64,000 bases of DNA from Flavobacterium undicola (GCF_009909155.2 NZ_JAAAPM020000004.1:163619-227618); one strand, 5' to 3'. Shown: positions 53,165 to 62,489, counted from the first letter of the stretch. The notes: a model not told the origin generated them from the sequence alone. Program-made: numbers and translations.

Positions 53165-53881
53165 TTAATGTTGCATTGGAATTTCCATTAATAAAAATTT
53201 AGCATCGGTTGTGGCTTTGATGTCTAAGGTTTTAAAATCGGTTATTCCTAAACCGTCACGGGTTTCCAATTCCTGACCGTCAACGGTAATGGTTCCGGAA
53301 ATTACAAAGACGTACATTCCGTTTCCTTCTTTTTTGATTTCATAGGTTTTAGAAAAATCTTTGTCAAAATCAGCTAAATGAAACCAGGCATCCTGATGAA
53401 TCCAAACACCCGCATCATCAGCATTTGGAGATAATATTTGGGCGAAATTGTTTTTTTGTTCCGTTGTGTCTAAAGTAATCTGTTGGTAACGAGGCTCCAC
53501 GTTTCTGGTTTTCGGAAACAACCAAATTTGAAACAATTTAGTTCGCTGATCGGCATTTGGATTGAACTCACTGTGTTGAATTCCGGTACCGGCACTCATT
53601 ACCTGTATGTCGCCTGTTTTTATGGTGGCGGCATTTCCCATGCTGTCTTTATGCGCCAAATCCCCTTCAAGCGGAATCGTGATAATTTCCATGTTATCGT
53701 GGGGATGTGATCCAAATCCCATTCCCGGTGCAACGGTGTCATCGTTTAAAACGCGCAGGGTTCCAAATTGCACTCTTTCCGGATTGTACCAACCGGCAAA
53801 ACTAAAACTATGGTAAGCATTCAACCATCCATGATCTGCATGTCCTCTTGTATCTGCTTTGTGTAATACTGTATTTTTCAT
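53165..53881 (-). CDS. Pirin-family protein
   Basis: A 238-residue bicupin. The N-terminal cupin has the metal site in FGSHPHDNMEIITIPLEGD (His58, His60, and a later Glu/His), then QVMSAGTGIQHSEFNP, the pirin signature. The C-terminal domain is shorter and degenerate, like other pirin-type quercetinase-like proteins. First gene of the four-gene operon. Its promoter (TACATTTG on the minus strand, 53924-53917) lies within a palindrome, and a second palindrome lies near -42. Confidence 0.93.
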   Translation of the reverse strand: MKNTVLHKADTRGHADHGWLNAYHSFSFAGWYNPERVQFGTLRVLNDDTVAPGMGFGSHPHDNMEIITIPLEGDLAHKDSMGNAATIKTGDIQVMSAGTGIQHSEFNPNADQRTKLFQIWLFPKTRNVEPRYQQITLDTTEQKNNFAQILSPNADDAGVWIHQDAWFHLADFDKDFSKTYEIKKEGNGMYVFVISGTITVDGQELETRDGLGITDFKTLDIKATTDAKFLLMEIPMQH

Positions 53882-53910
53882 TTGTTTGATTTTTTGATTT
53901 TGTTATTATT

Positions 53911-53928
53911 ATGATACAAATGTATCAT
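53911..53928. promoter_or_regulatory. Palindrome over the pirin operon -7 box
   Basis: ATGATACA-AA-TGTATCAT has perfect 8-bp arms around 2 central bases. On the minus strand it includes TACATTTG, which matches the TAnnTTTG -7 box. A protein bound here would block the promoter. Confidence 0.55.
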
Positions 53929-53946
53929 CGGAATCCGCAAATGGCA

Positions 53947-53962
53947 CTTAACCTAGATTAAG
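53947..53962. promoter_or_regulatory. Second palindrome, near position -42 of the pirin promoter
   Basis: CTTAACCTAGATTAAG, a near-perfect 16-bp palindrome with one mismatched pair. Its centre is about 42 bases upstream of the start expected from the -7 box, the usual place for a Crp/Fnr activator site. The -33 region of the promoter is poor (no TTTG), as expected for an activator-dependent promoter. Confidence 0.5.
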
Positions 53963-54032
53963 AAAATTAGTAAACAGTATTCAGTCTCAGTTTGCATTTT
54001 ATAGGACTGAAAACTGCGACTGCGACTGAAAA

Positions 54033-54608
54033 CTACTTCCTAAGAAGCTTACTTTTCATTTTACTAAAGAATTCAGGTGTTACACCTATATAAGAAGCAA
54101 TTTGTTTTTGGGGGATTCGCTGAATTAAACCTGGATAGCGTTTGCAAAATTTATCAAAGCGTTCTTCGGCGGATAAACTTAAATTATCCATTAATCGCTC
54201 TTGGTTAGCCACTAACGCGTTTTCGGTAAGGATTCTAAAAAAGCGTTCCAGTTTAGGAATCTCAGTATAAAGTTGGTTTTGATTTTCTTTCGAAAGCAAG
54301 ACTAATTCAGCATCTTCTAAAACCTCGATAAAGAGATTGCCTGGTTTTTGCGAAATTAAACTGTACATATCGCCAATCCACCATCCTTCGCAGGCAAAGT
54401 TTAAAACATGTTCAACGATATTGTCATTGATATTAAAACTTCTTAAAATACCCGAGTTTACAAAATAAGAATGCTTGCAAATTTCCCCCGAACTCAGCAG
54501 AATACTCTTTGCTTTGTAGTGTTGAATTTCGGTCTTACTCAAGAAAAGTTGCTTTTCTTCGGCAGTAAGTTGAACGTGTTTTTCAATATTGTTTATAATC
54601 AGGGACAT
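54033..54608 (-). CDS. Crp/Fnr-family transcriptional regulator
   Basis: A 191-residue regulator. The cyclic-nucleotide-like sensor domain covers about 15-115 (ILLSSGEICKHSYFVNSGILRSF) and the HTH is at the end (RIPQKQIASYIGVTPEFFSKMKSKLL), typical of the short Bacteroidetes Crp/Fnr-type proteins. I chose the ATG at 54608 (MSLIINNIEKH) because it begins the conserved part; an upstream ATG at 54704 would add 32 residues of less typical sequence. No Fnr-type cysteines are seen. It lies upstream of the pirin operon on the same strand and is a candidate controller of it. Confidence 0.88.
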   Translation of the reverse strand: MSLIINNIEKHVQLTAEEKQLFLSKTEIQHYKAKSILLSSGEICKHSYFVNSGILRSFNINDNIVEHVLNFACEGWWIGDMYSLISQKPGNLFIEVLEDAELVLLSKENQNQLYTEIPKLERFFRILTENALVANQERLMDNLSLSAEERFDKFCKRYPGLIQRIPQKQIASYIGVTPEFFSKMKSKLLRK

Positions 54609-55010
54609 TATTCTTTTTTGAAAAATTGACTCTGCAATATAGCTATTTTGCTTCGTTTGTTCTTTTCTTAATTCGAATAATTCATCAACAATAGAAAAAG
54701 ACATTAGTAATCTTATCGAAACAAATCATAAGGCAAAGTTGGTTTAAGTGTCTATTTGACAAAAAACTTGAATATGCTGAATTTTGCTTTTGTGAAATGG
54801 TTTAATCCAAAATATTAATCGAGTTTAGGTTATGGGAAAGAATTTTATGTTAGTTCTAATATTAAATGTTTTTTACACGTTTAATTTAATTAATATTGCA
54901 ATTCAAATTGTTATATTAGTATTGAGCGGGGTTCTAAATGAGAATTTTTATACAAAACAAGGGATTTTATAGTAAATCAATAATTTATATATACATAGAA
55001 GCTATTCGCA
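54609..55010. other. Divergent regulator/ECF spacer
   Basis: Very AT-rich. No coding frame was supported beyond the optional extension of the Crp/Fnr gene. Promoters for both genes must lie here, but no strict TAnnTTTG box is clear. Confidence 0.4.
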
Positions 55011-55610
55011 ATGTCTGAAACAAAAGCAATTAATAATAAACTATTGGTTACAGAACTTATGGTGGGTAATGAAAAAGCCTTTAGTGAGCTTTTTAATACA
55101 TATTGTAATGATGTTTATGCTTATAGTTTAAGCATGCTTAAAAATCAAGTCCTTGCAGAAGAAATAGTTCAAGATGTATTCTTAAATATCTGGTTACACA
55201 GAGACAGACTTAATCCTGATTTATCATTCAAGTCCTATGTATTTACCATTACACGTAACTTAACATTTAATCTTATTAGTAAAGTAGCAAACAGCCATAA
55301 GCTTAAGGAAGAAGTGTTTTACGTAAGTCAAAAGTCGTATAGTCCAATTGAGGACATCATTGCAGAAGCTGATTATGATGTTATAAAAAATAAGGCTATT
55401 GAACAATTGTCTCCCAAGCGTAGAATTATTTTTGAAATGTCACGTAATGAAGAAATGAGTTATGAGGAAATAAGCAAGAAATTGAATATTTCTGTAAGTA
55501 CCGTAAAAGGTCAAATGAGTAAGGCCTTAGCAGAAATTAGAAATTTTTTGGAAACTCATGGAGATGTTACACTTCTTATAAGTCTTCTTTCATCCCGTTG
55601 GCTGGAATAA
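55011..55610 (+). CDS. ECF RNA polymerase sigma factor (FecI/Bacteroides-type)
   Basis: A 199-residue sigma-70-family factor of the ECF type. Region 2 (about 20-90) has FSELFNTYCNDVYAYSL and AEEIVQDVFLNIW. Region 4 (about 125-180) has LSPKRRIIFEMSRNEEMSYEEISKKLNISVSTVKGQMSKAL. It is longer than the minimal size owing to a short C-terminal tail. It is followed by a FecR-type anti-sigma gene and a SusC-type receptor with an STN domain, which together make a surface-signalling circuit. Confidence 0.93.
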   Translation: MSETKAINNKLLVTELMVGNEKAFSELFNTYCNDVYAYSLSMLKNQVLAEEIVQDVFLNIWLHRDRLNPDLSFKSYVFTITRNLTFNLISKVANSHKLKEEVFYVSQKSYSPIEDIIAEADYDVIKNKAIEQLSPKRRIIFEMSRNEEMSYEEISKKLNISVSTVKGQMSKALAEIRNFLETHGDVTLLISLLSSRWLE

Positions 55611-55614
55611 TGAT

Positions 55615-55730
55615 TCATTAATTATTATTGTTTTTTTTCTTTCTTTTTTATTTTCTATTTCTTTTTATTTATTTCTTTTTATTTCTTTTCAGTTATTGTA
55701 TTATTATTTTTCGAAAAAAATAATAATACT
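55615..55730 (+). other. T-rich tract and AT-only hairpin between the sigma and anti-sigma genes
   Basis: About 55618-55690 is almost only T and C/A (runs TTTTTTTT, TTTCTTTTTT). It is followed by a perfect 14-bp stem, 55698-55711 with 55716-55729, loop CGAA. No T-run follows the stem on the plus strand, so it is not a standard terminator. It may lower expression of the anti-sigma gene or stabilise an RNA end. Confidence 0.5.
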
Positions 55731-55780
55731 CGATAGTACTTTTCCTTTTTTCATCTGTATTATATGTAAGAACGTATATT

Positions 55781-56965
55781 ATGCAACACGATACTCATAT
55801 CCAAAAAATAGTAAAAAAATTTATTCTGAATCAATGCTCTAAAGAGGAGGTTGATGAAGTTGTACAGTATATTCAAGGATTAACCAATTCAAGTGGACTG
55901 CCAACTGTAGAAGAGGTGCTGGCAATTTTAGATGAAAAACCAATGATGGATGAGCTTGACGCTATTCGCATTAAGAACAAAATACTAGCAGTTCCTCAAA
56001 AGCAACAAAATACTTCATTAAAAAGGAGATCCTATTTCATGAAATATGCAGCTGCCGCTATTTTTGTGGGTGTTTTGACTACAGCTTATTTTTTTAAGGA
56101 TGTTATTTTCAACAAGCCGGTTCAAGTTACTCCAGCAATTGCAAAACAAGATAAAAAAGCCCTTGAACCTGGTACTGATAAAGCAATACTTACCCTAGGA
56201 AACGGATCGCAAATAGCTTTAGTAAATGGGGCTTCATTGAAAACACAAAATGCCAAAAGTAATGGCGAGGAAATTATTTATGAAGCTAAAACAGGCAATA
56301 CAGCCAGGGTGGTCTATAATTATTTGACAATTCCCAGAGGAGGTAAATTCTGTATTAAATTGTCAGATGGTACTCAGGTGTGGTTAAATTCTGAAACTAA
56401 ATTAAAATTCCCGGTAGCTTTTATTGAAGGACAAACCAGACAAGTAGAATTAGTTTATGGAGAAGCCTATTTTGATGTATCACCAAGTACAAAGCATAAA
56501 GGAGCGCATTTCAAAGTGTTGAGTAATAAACAGGAAGTAGATGTTATTGGTACCGAATTTAATATCAAAGCTTATAAAGATGAAGCTAACATCTATACAA
56601 CCTTAGTTGAGGGCAAGGTCGATGTAAGCATTGAAAAAAGTAAGCAACGATTAATGCCTAATCAACAATTCAATTTAAATATTAAGACAAGCAATTCGTT
56701 TGTGAAAAATGTAGACGTTTATAATGAAATATCATGGAAAGAGGGTGTCTTTAGTTTCGAAAATATAACACTTAAAGATATGATGAAAGTACTGTCTCGC
56801 TGGTATGATTTTAATTTTATATTCAAAAATAAAGCAATTGAAAACGAAATTTTTGATGGGGTTTTAAGAAAAAACCAAAGCTTAGATGAAATTTTGAGAA
56901 GTATTAAAAATTTTAAAATTATAAAAAACTATGAAATAAAAAATAAAGAAGTGATTCTGGAATAA
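55781..56965 (+). CDS. FecR-family anti-sigma factor
   Basis: A 394-residue inner membrane protein. The cytoplasmic N-terminal part (1-80) would bind the ECF sigma factor. A membrane segment is at about 87-106 (KYAAAAIFVGVLTTAYFF). The periplasmic FecR domain covers about 165-265 (LTIPRGGKFCIKLSDGTQVWLNSETKLKFP, VYGEAYFDV, VIGTEFNIKAY) and the C-terminal DUF4974-type domain is near 315-394. It would pass signals from the STN domain of the receptor. Confidence 0.94.
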   Translation: MQHDTHIQKIVKKFILNQCSKEEVDEVVQYIQGLTNSSGLPTVEEVLAILDEKPMMDELDAIRIKNKILAVPQKQQNTSLKRRSYFMKYAAAAIFVGVLTTAYFFKDVIFNKPVQVTPAIAKQDKKALEPGTDKAILTLGNGSQIALVNGASLKTQNAKSNGEEIIYEAKTGNTARVVYNYLTIPRGGKFCIKLSDGTQVWLNSETKLKFPVAFIEGQTRQVELVYGEAYFDVSPSTKHKGAHFKVLSNKQEVDVIGTEFNIKAYKDEANIYTTLVEGKVDVSIEKSKQRLMPNQQFNLNIKTSNSFVKNVDVYNEISWKEGVFSFENITLKDMMKVLSRWYDFNFIFKNKAIENEIFDGVLRKNQSLDEILRSIKNFKIIKNYEIKNKEVILE

Positions 56966-57058
56966 AAAACCGAGAAGTAAGCATAGAATTTTCCAGTGAC
57001 GCTTACTTCATCCACCTTTTTAATCTATTGTATAACAAACCAACCAATTCAAAAAATT

Positions 57059-60000
57059 ATGAAAATTAAAGTACTCAATGCCTTTGATCATTTTAGAGAA
57101 AGGCTAATTAAAACCGTTATGAGAGCATTTGTTTTTTTATGGTGTACAAATGTTTTTTGTCTCAATGTAGGCACTACATTTGGGCAAGTGAATGTAACTA
57201 TTGAAAAAAATCAATCGGCAACAATTTATCAGGTGTTTAAAATTATAAAACAGCAGACCGATTTGAATTTTGTTTATCCTAGAAAAGTTTTTAAAGACAT
57301 TCCAGATGTTGAATTAAAAAAAGGTACAATTGCAGTGTCTAGATTATTAAGACAATGTCTTTCAGCTAATAATCTCGATTTTGAGGTGACAGAAGATAAT
57401 ACGATCTTAATTAAAGAAAAGACTGTAATTGAGAATAAGGAAGTACAACAGAAAACGATAAGCGGAAAAGTTACTGATGCTTCTGGACAACCTGTACCAG
57501 GAGTAAATATTATTGAAAAAGGAACTAAAAATGGAGTTCAAAGTGACTTTGATGGTAACTTTTCATTAAGGCTAAAAAGCGAAAAAGCAATATTGGTGGT
57601 TTCTTATATTGGTTTTAAAACAAAAGAAATTTTAGTAAGCGGACAAACTAATCTTACGATTAAATTAGAGGAAGACTCAGCTAAGTTGGAAGAAGTAGTT
57701 GTTGTGGGTTACGGCTCCGTTAAGAAAAAGGACCTGACCGGAGCAGTAGTTTCTATTGGCGCCGAAAAATTGGAAGGCAGATCGAATAGTAATGTACTTC
57801 AATCACTTGCAGGACAGGCCACAGGTGTACAAATTACACAGTCACAAGGTGCTCCGGGTCTTGCTCCTACAATAAAAGTACGTGGTGCTTCTTCTATAAA
57901 TGCAGGGACTACCCCACTTTATGTTATAGATGGTATTCCGCTGGAAGATAATACAACGAATTCAACTGATACGGGAATTAGTACAGGGAGTAATTTGAGT
58001 TTTAACCGAAATCCATTGAATTTTATTAACCCTAACGATATTGAGTCGATTGATATATTGAAAGATGCATCTTCGGCAGCTATTTATGGTTCCAGGGGGG
58101 CAAATGGTGTTGTTATCATTACAACCAAGCAAGGAAAAGCAGGTAAAACCAAAATTGATGCGACTTTTGAGTCGGGTTTTTCTCATGTCAACCGTAAGAC
58201 TGATATGATGAATGCTTCAGAATTTATCGCTTTCAACACGGCAGCCAGAAATAATTCATGGGCAACAATTGTTGCTGCAAATCCTTCGGCAACCAGAGGA
58301 ATCAATGTAACTGTTCCTGTGGAATTCTCTGATCCGGCCTGGATTGCCCGTATCGGAAATGGAACGGATTGGCAGGATGTTGTATTTAGAACTGCACAAA
58401 ACAAAAAAATTCAATTATCGGCTTCTGGTGGTAACGAGAAGACACAATTCATGGTGTCAATGGGTTATCTGAATTCAGAAGGTGTTGTTGACAGGAACAC
58501 TTACGAACGAATTAATTTAAGATCTAATATCAAGCATAAGTTCAGTGATAAAGTTCGTATGGGAATGAACATTGGTCTTAGCCGTGCAAAAGAAGCGCCA
58601 TACGGAACAGGTGGAAAAAGTGACGTGGTGAGTTTGGCTTTGCAAAGTGATCCATTTTTTCCCCTTTATGTTGAAACAGGAAGTCTTGGTTTTAAAGATC
58701 CTGCTTCAATTTGGAATACATTTTCTAAATATGGTTTCCAGCTTTGGCACCCTTATTCATTAACAAGGGAAGCAAGTACTAAAAAAATAACGAATGTATC
58801 TACCGTTACTTCTTATCTTGAATGGGATGTTATTAAAGATTTAACTCTTAAAACTTCTGCAAGTTCTAATATTGAGAATACAGTTCATAATTTCTATTGG
58901 AATGCAGGTCAGAACTGGGGATACTCGGGATGGGTGCCAGCGCAAGCCGATTTCAAAACGCTGCAATCTAATAATTGGATTTCGGAAACTACACTGAATT
59001 ACAATAAGACATTTAATCAAAATCACAATTTAAATTTATTGGCTGGGTATTCTGCTCAAGAACAACGTACAGATATTAGTAGTATGACGGCGGGTAGTTT
59101 CTCGAATGATTTAGTACATACCTTGAATGCAGGTGTTGTGAATGCAGGTAACACTTTTTCAGAAGAGTGGTCATTAGTTTCTTATTTAGCTCGTGCTAAT
59201 TATTCTTATAAAGGTAAATATCTTGCATCTGCAGCAATTCGAGCAGATGGCTCTTCCCGTTTTGGAGCCAATAACAGGTGGGGGTATTTCCCATCAGGAT
59301 CGCTTGCCTGGCGTATTTCTGAAGAATCTTTCCTGAAAGATGTTTCTTGGTTAACTAATATGAAAGTTAGGTTAAGCTATGGGGCAACGGGTAACAATCA
59401 GATTCCAAACTACGGATCGATTGGGGTATTAGGTTACAGTCCATATGTAAGTTCAGGTACCGTGAACCAGGGTATTTACACATCAAACTTTGCAGATAAA
59501 AATTTAAAATGGGAAAAAACGGGTCAGACCAACTTTGGGGTTGATTTCAGTGTTTTTAATGGACGTGTGAAATTTACAGGTGATATCTATTATTCAAAAA
59601 CGAAAGATTTATTACTTAATGTACCTATTCCAATTCTTTCCGGTTTCTCTTCTACTTTGACGAACATTGGGGAGTTAGAAAACAGAGGATTTGAAATAAA
59701 TCTTAATACACAAAATATCGACAGTAAATTCAAATGGAATACTGATTTTAATATTTCTGCCAACAGAAATAAAGTGTTAAAATTAGGTGTAAATGATGCT
59801 CCAATAGATATTAATGTTAGTAGTATGACATCACGCACAGCTGTAGGAGAACCAATTGGTATGTATTATGGTTATGTTATTGACGGTGTGATCATGTCAA
59901 AAGCGGAGTTGGATAGCAAAGCTTATCCGGTATGGCCAGGCAGTGAAGCGGGTGACCCAAGGGTAAAGGATGTTAATAGTGATGGTAAAATTGATTCTAA

Positions 60001-60538
60001 TGATCGTACCTATATTGGTAACTATCAACCTGATTTTCAATGGGGATTAACGAACAATTTTTCTTATGCAGGATTTGAACTTTTAGTTTTGTTGCGCGGT
60101 TCGCAAGGTGGAGAAATTCTTAACCATAATGCCCGATATTTGAAATCAGGTGTAGGTGGAGGGAACCGTAACATGTATTCTGTTGTAAATAATTACTGGA
60201 AATCGGATGCTGATCCTGGCAACGGAATGATTCCTAAACCTCGTATGTTACCAACTACTGTTCGCGATTTTGGGTCAAGTTATTGGGTTGAAGATGGATC
60301 ATTTGTTCGTATCCAAAATATACGTCTAGGGTATAATTTACCAAAAACATTAGTTGAAAAAATAAAGGTAAGTAACATAAAGTTATACCTGAATATGGAA
60401 AATGTACATGTATTCTCTGATTATTTAGGTTATGATCCGGAAGGTAGTACTTATCAATCGGGTGTATTGGTAGGCTTTGATTATGGTGCTTATCCAAATC
60501 CTTTTACAGCCACTGCTGGATTAAATATTAGTTTTTAA
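57059..60538 (+). CDS. SusC/RagA-family TonB-dependent receptor with STN domain
   Basis: A 1159-residue outer membrane receptor. After a long signal region (to about 43, ending TTFGQ) comes an STN domain (about 45-120: VNVTIEKNQSATIYQVFKII to LDFEVTEDNTILIKE). A carboxypeptidase-regulatory-like domain (about 134-210: ISGKVTDASGQPVPGV) follows, then the plug (EEVVVVGYGSVKKKDLTGAV) and the barrel; an EF-hand-like DVNSDGKIDSNDR is near 980. The start at 57059 (MKIKVLNAF) is preferred to the longer frame opening at 56996 because it gives the usual SusC signal. With the SusD next to it, it forms an uptake complex; the substrate is unknown. Confidence 0.95.
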   Translation: MKIKVLNAFDHFRERLIKTVMRAFVFLWCTNVFCLNVGTTFGQVNVTIEKNQSATIYQVFKIIKQQTDLNFVYPRKVFKDIPDVELKKGTIAVSRLLRQCLSANNLDFEVTEDNTILIKEKTVIENKEVQQKTISGKVTDASGQPVPGVNIIEKGTKNGVQSDFDGNFSLRLKSEKAILVVSYIGFKTKEILVSGQTNLTIKLEEDSAKLEEVVVVGYGSVKKKDLTGAVVSIGAEKLEGRSNSNVLQSLAGQATGVQITQSQGAPGLAPTIKVRGASSINAGTTPLYVIDGIPLEDNTTNSTDTGISTGSNLSFNRNPLNFINPNDIESIDILKDASSAAIYGSRGANGVVIITTKQGKAGKTKIDATFESGFSHVNRKTDMMNASEFIAFNTAARNNSWATIVAANPSATRGINVTVPVEFSDPAWIARIGNGTDWQDVVFRTAQNKKIQLSASGGNEKTQFMVSMGYLNSEGVVDRNTYERINLRSNIKHKFSDKVRMGMNIGLSRAKEAPYGTGGKSDVVSLALQSDPFFPLYVETGSLGFKDPASIWNTFSKYGFQLWHPYSLTREASTKKITNVSTVTSYLEWDVIKDLTLKTSASSNIENTVHNFYWNAGQNWGYSGWVPAQADFKTLQSNNWISETTLNYNKTFNQNHNLNLLAGYSAQEQRTDISSMTAGSFSNDLVHTLNAGVVNAGNTFSEEWSLVSYLARANYSYKGKYLASAAIRADGSSRFGANNRWGYFPSGSLAWRISEESFLKDVSWLTNMKVRLSYGATGNNQIPNYGSIGVLGYSPYVSSGTVNQGIYTSNFADKNLKWEKTGQTNFGVDFSVFNGRVKFTGDIYYSKTKDLLLNVPIPILSGFSSTLTNIGELENRGFEINLNTQNIDSKFKWNTDFNISANRNKVLKLGVNDAPIDINVSSMTSRTAVGEPIGMYYGYVIDGVIMSKAELDSKAYPVWPGSEAGDPRVKDVNSDGKIDSNDRTYIGNYQPDFQWGLTNNFSYAGFELLVLLRGSQGGEILNHNARYLKSGVGGGNRNMYSVVNNYWKSDADPGNGMIPKPRMLPTTVRDFGSSYWVEDGSFVRIQNIRLGYNLPKTLVEKIKVSNIKLYLNMENVHVFSDYLGYDPEGSTYQSGVLVGFDYGAYPNPFTATAGLNISF

Positions 60539-60569
60539 CATCTGGATCAATCATTTAAAACGTAAGAAA

Positions 60570-61979
60570 ATGAAAAAAATAACATATATCATACTTTTTT
60601 GCAACTTATTCCTATTGGGATGTAGTTCAGATTTTTTAGACAAAGCACCTATTTCAAATGCTAATGAAGAGAATTTCTATAAATCCCAGAAGGATATTGA
60701 AACAGCTATGTGGTCTGCTTATAATTCGCTTTATAGCTTGTATGGACCTGAAAGTTTGCCGTCGTTCTATGGCGAGTTAATGTCTGATAATGCATATAGT
60801 GATAATGCTGCCGGAAGAATACAAGACTATGAAAGTTTTGAATTGCACACGATGACTATCGACAATGAGTTAGTATTCAATTACTGGAATAATTATTATA
60901 AGGCAATCTATATTGTAAATAATATTATTAGCAGTGCCGAAAAACTTGATTTTACTAGTCGGGATGCCTTAATTGGAGAAGCTAAGTTTTTACGTGCTTT
61001 ATATTATTTTGACATGGTTCGTGTCTGGGGCGATGTACCATTGGTCATATCTCCAATCAGTATTGCTGATGCTTATGCACAAGGGCGCACACCAAAAGAT
61101 CAGGTTTATGCTCAAATTGTTGCCGATCTTGAGTTTGCGGCAGCTAAATTGCCGGTAAAAACAAGTCAGCGTTTTGTAGGTGCTGCCAGCCAGGAAGCCG
61201 CCAATACTTTACTTGGTAAGGTTTATCTAACTATGGGTAATAAAGCAAAAGCTTCTGAAACTTTGTTGAAAGTTTATGGCAAGTTTAGTCTGGTTCCTTA
61301 TGCTGATTTATGGAATTTAACTAAGAAAAATGGCGCATCGTCTATTTTTGAAATTCAATATAAAGGAGGTGTATCTAATCCATACAGTTTATATTGGGCC
61401 ATGTTCTCACCGGTTGACAATCGCGTGGTTACTGCATGGGGTGGAGGATTTAATCAGATTACCAATGATTTATGGAATGCTTATGAAACGGGTGACCCAA
61501 GGAGAGATATATCTATTCAAAATGGGTACACAACGGCTAATGGCTCATTTGTCAATGTAAAATTCCCAATTAAATGGAAAGATAAAAGTGCTCCTGTTGC
61601 TGGTTTAAGGGAAGCTTCGGATAATAACTTTATCGTTCTTCGTTATGCGGATGTTCTTTTAATGCTGACAGAAGCAACTTCAGATCCAAAATACATGAAC
61701 GAAGTTCGTGCCAAAGTTGGCTTAGTAGGTTATGGTAGTGTAGGTTATCCAACTAAGTACAATACAGTTGAGTTAGCTTTGGAACATGAAAGTCAGGTTG
61801 AATTTGCATGCGAATTCCATCGTTGGTTTGATTTAATAAGAACCGGAAGAGCAATTCCAGTAATTAAAGCTAGTGGTAAAAACATTACTACAACTGAGGC
61901 TAAATTATTATTGCCGATTCCGTTTTTGGTAATTAATCAAAATCCGGATGTGATTACTCAAAATGAGGCTTATAAATAA
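60570..61979 (+). CDS. SusD/RagB-family surface lipoprotein
   Basis: A 469-residue SusD-like protein with a lipoprotein signal (LFLLGCSS, Cys18). The N-terminal half has SusD-type TPR helices (WNNYYKAIYIVNNIIS, LIGEAKFLRALYYFDMVRVWGDVPL) and the C-terminal half ends with the family markers FIVLRYADVLLMLTEA and ALEHESQVEFACEFHRWFDLIRTGRA, LLPIP. It caps the SusC receptor and binds its ligand on the cell surface. It lies 31 bases after susC; no glycosidase or transporter follows. Confidence 0.95.
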   Translation: MKKITYIILFCNLFLLGCSSDFLDKAPISNANEENFYKSQKDIETAMWSAYNSLYSLYGPESLPSFYGELMSDNAYSDNAAGRIQDYESFELHTMTIDNELVFNYWNNYYKAIYIVNNIISSAEKLDFTSRDALIGEAKFLRALYYFDMVRVWGDVPLVISPISIADAYAQGRTPKDQVYAQIVADLEFAAAKLPVKTSQRFVGAASQEAANTLLGKVYLTMGNKAKASETLLKVYGKFSLVPYADLWNLTKKNGASSIFEIQYKGGVSNPYSLYWAMFSPVDNRVVTAWGGGFNQITNDLWNAYETGDPRRDISIQNGYTTANGSFVNVKFPIKWKDKSAPVAGLREASDNNFIVLRYADVLLMLTEATSDPKYMNEVRAKVGLVGYGSVGYPTKYNTVELALEHESQVEFACEFHRWFDLIRTGRAIPVIKASGKNITTTEAKLLLPIPFLVINQNPDVITQNEAYK

Positions 61980-62019
61980 AAATTGGTATTTGAGTTAGTG
62001 TGTTAGTTTGGTTAGTGGT

Positions 62020-62070
62020 AAAGACTGTTTCCTTGTCAAATAGACTAGGGAGCGGTCTTTCTTTATTTCA
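62020..62070 (+). terminator. Terminator after the SusD gene
   Basis: Stem AAAGAC with GTCTTT and an inner TCCT/AGGGA pairing, 62020-62060, followed by CTTTATTT. It lies about 40 bases past the SusD stop. Confidence 0.7.
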
Positions 62071-62215
62071 AAGTCTGTTATTCCATCTGTCAGTTCGAGG
62101 TATAATTTTTTTTACAAAAAAATGCAATATAAAATGACGTTATCTTTGTCTTTGATTAAAAATTTAACTCCTGTTATTTCCGAGTTTTAATTGTCCTTAG
62201 CTTTCGCAGTCGAGC

Positions 62216-62307
62216 GTCAAATGTTTGAAGAATACGTAAAAAGAAAAGCTGTTTGAGCGTTAGCGAGTTCTTTTCTTTTAGTATTCGAAAACTAATTTGA
62301 CCGATGA
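62216..62307. repeat. Imperfect inverted repeat, probable dispersed flavobacterial element
   Basis: The left arm GTCAAATGTTTGAAGAATAC plus AAAAGAAAAG and the right arm CTTTTCTTTTAGTATTCG plus ATTTGAC are reverse complements with gaps; the loop contains TTTGAGCGTTAGCGAGTTC. The whole stretch to about 62365 looks like a known repeat type of this genus, from memory. It lies in the 510-base spacer between the SusD and DUF983 genes. Confidence 0.55.
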
Positions 62308-62405
62308 GGAAGCGTAAGACTTGATTTTTTTGTTTCTTTTTTGATCAAGCAAAAAAGAAAATTGGTCAATCTAATTTTTTACTTTTAATAAAAACGTCAT
62401 TGGTA

Positions 62406-62441
62406 GCGCAGTCGAGAACAACTATTACATCTCGACTGCGC
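62406..62441. repeat. Perfect 12-bp hairpin (CGCAGTCGAGA family)
   Basis: GCGCAGTCGAGA (62406-62417) and TCTCGACTGCGC (62430-62441) pair perfectly around a 12-base loop, followed by TCGATGTGACA. A related AGCTCAGTCGAA word lies at 36308. There is no T-run directly after it, so it is more likely a repeat than a terminator. Confidence 0.65.
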
Positions 62442-62489
62442 TCGATGTGACAAAAAGTAGATGAGACTACATTGTTTTGGGGTTCATTA

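Noticed and set aside
55011..61979. Full polysaccharide utilisation locus
   Set aside because: There is a SusC/SusD pair and a regulator set, but no carbohydrate-active enzyme in the window, so only an uptake unit is claimed.
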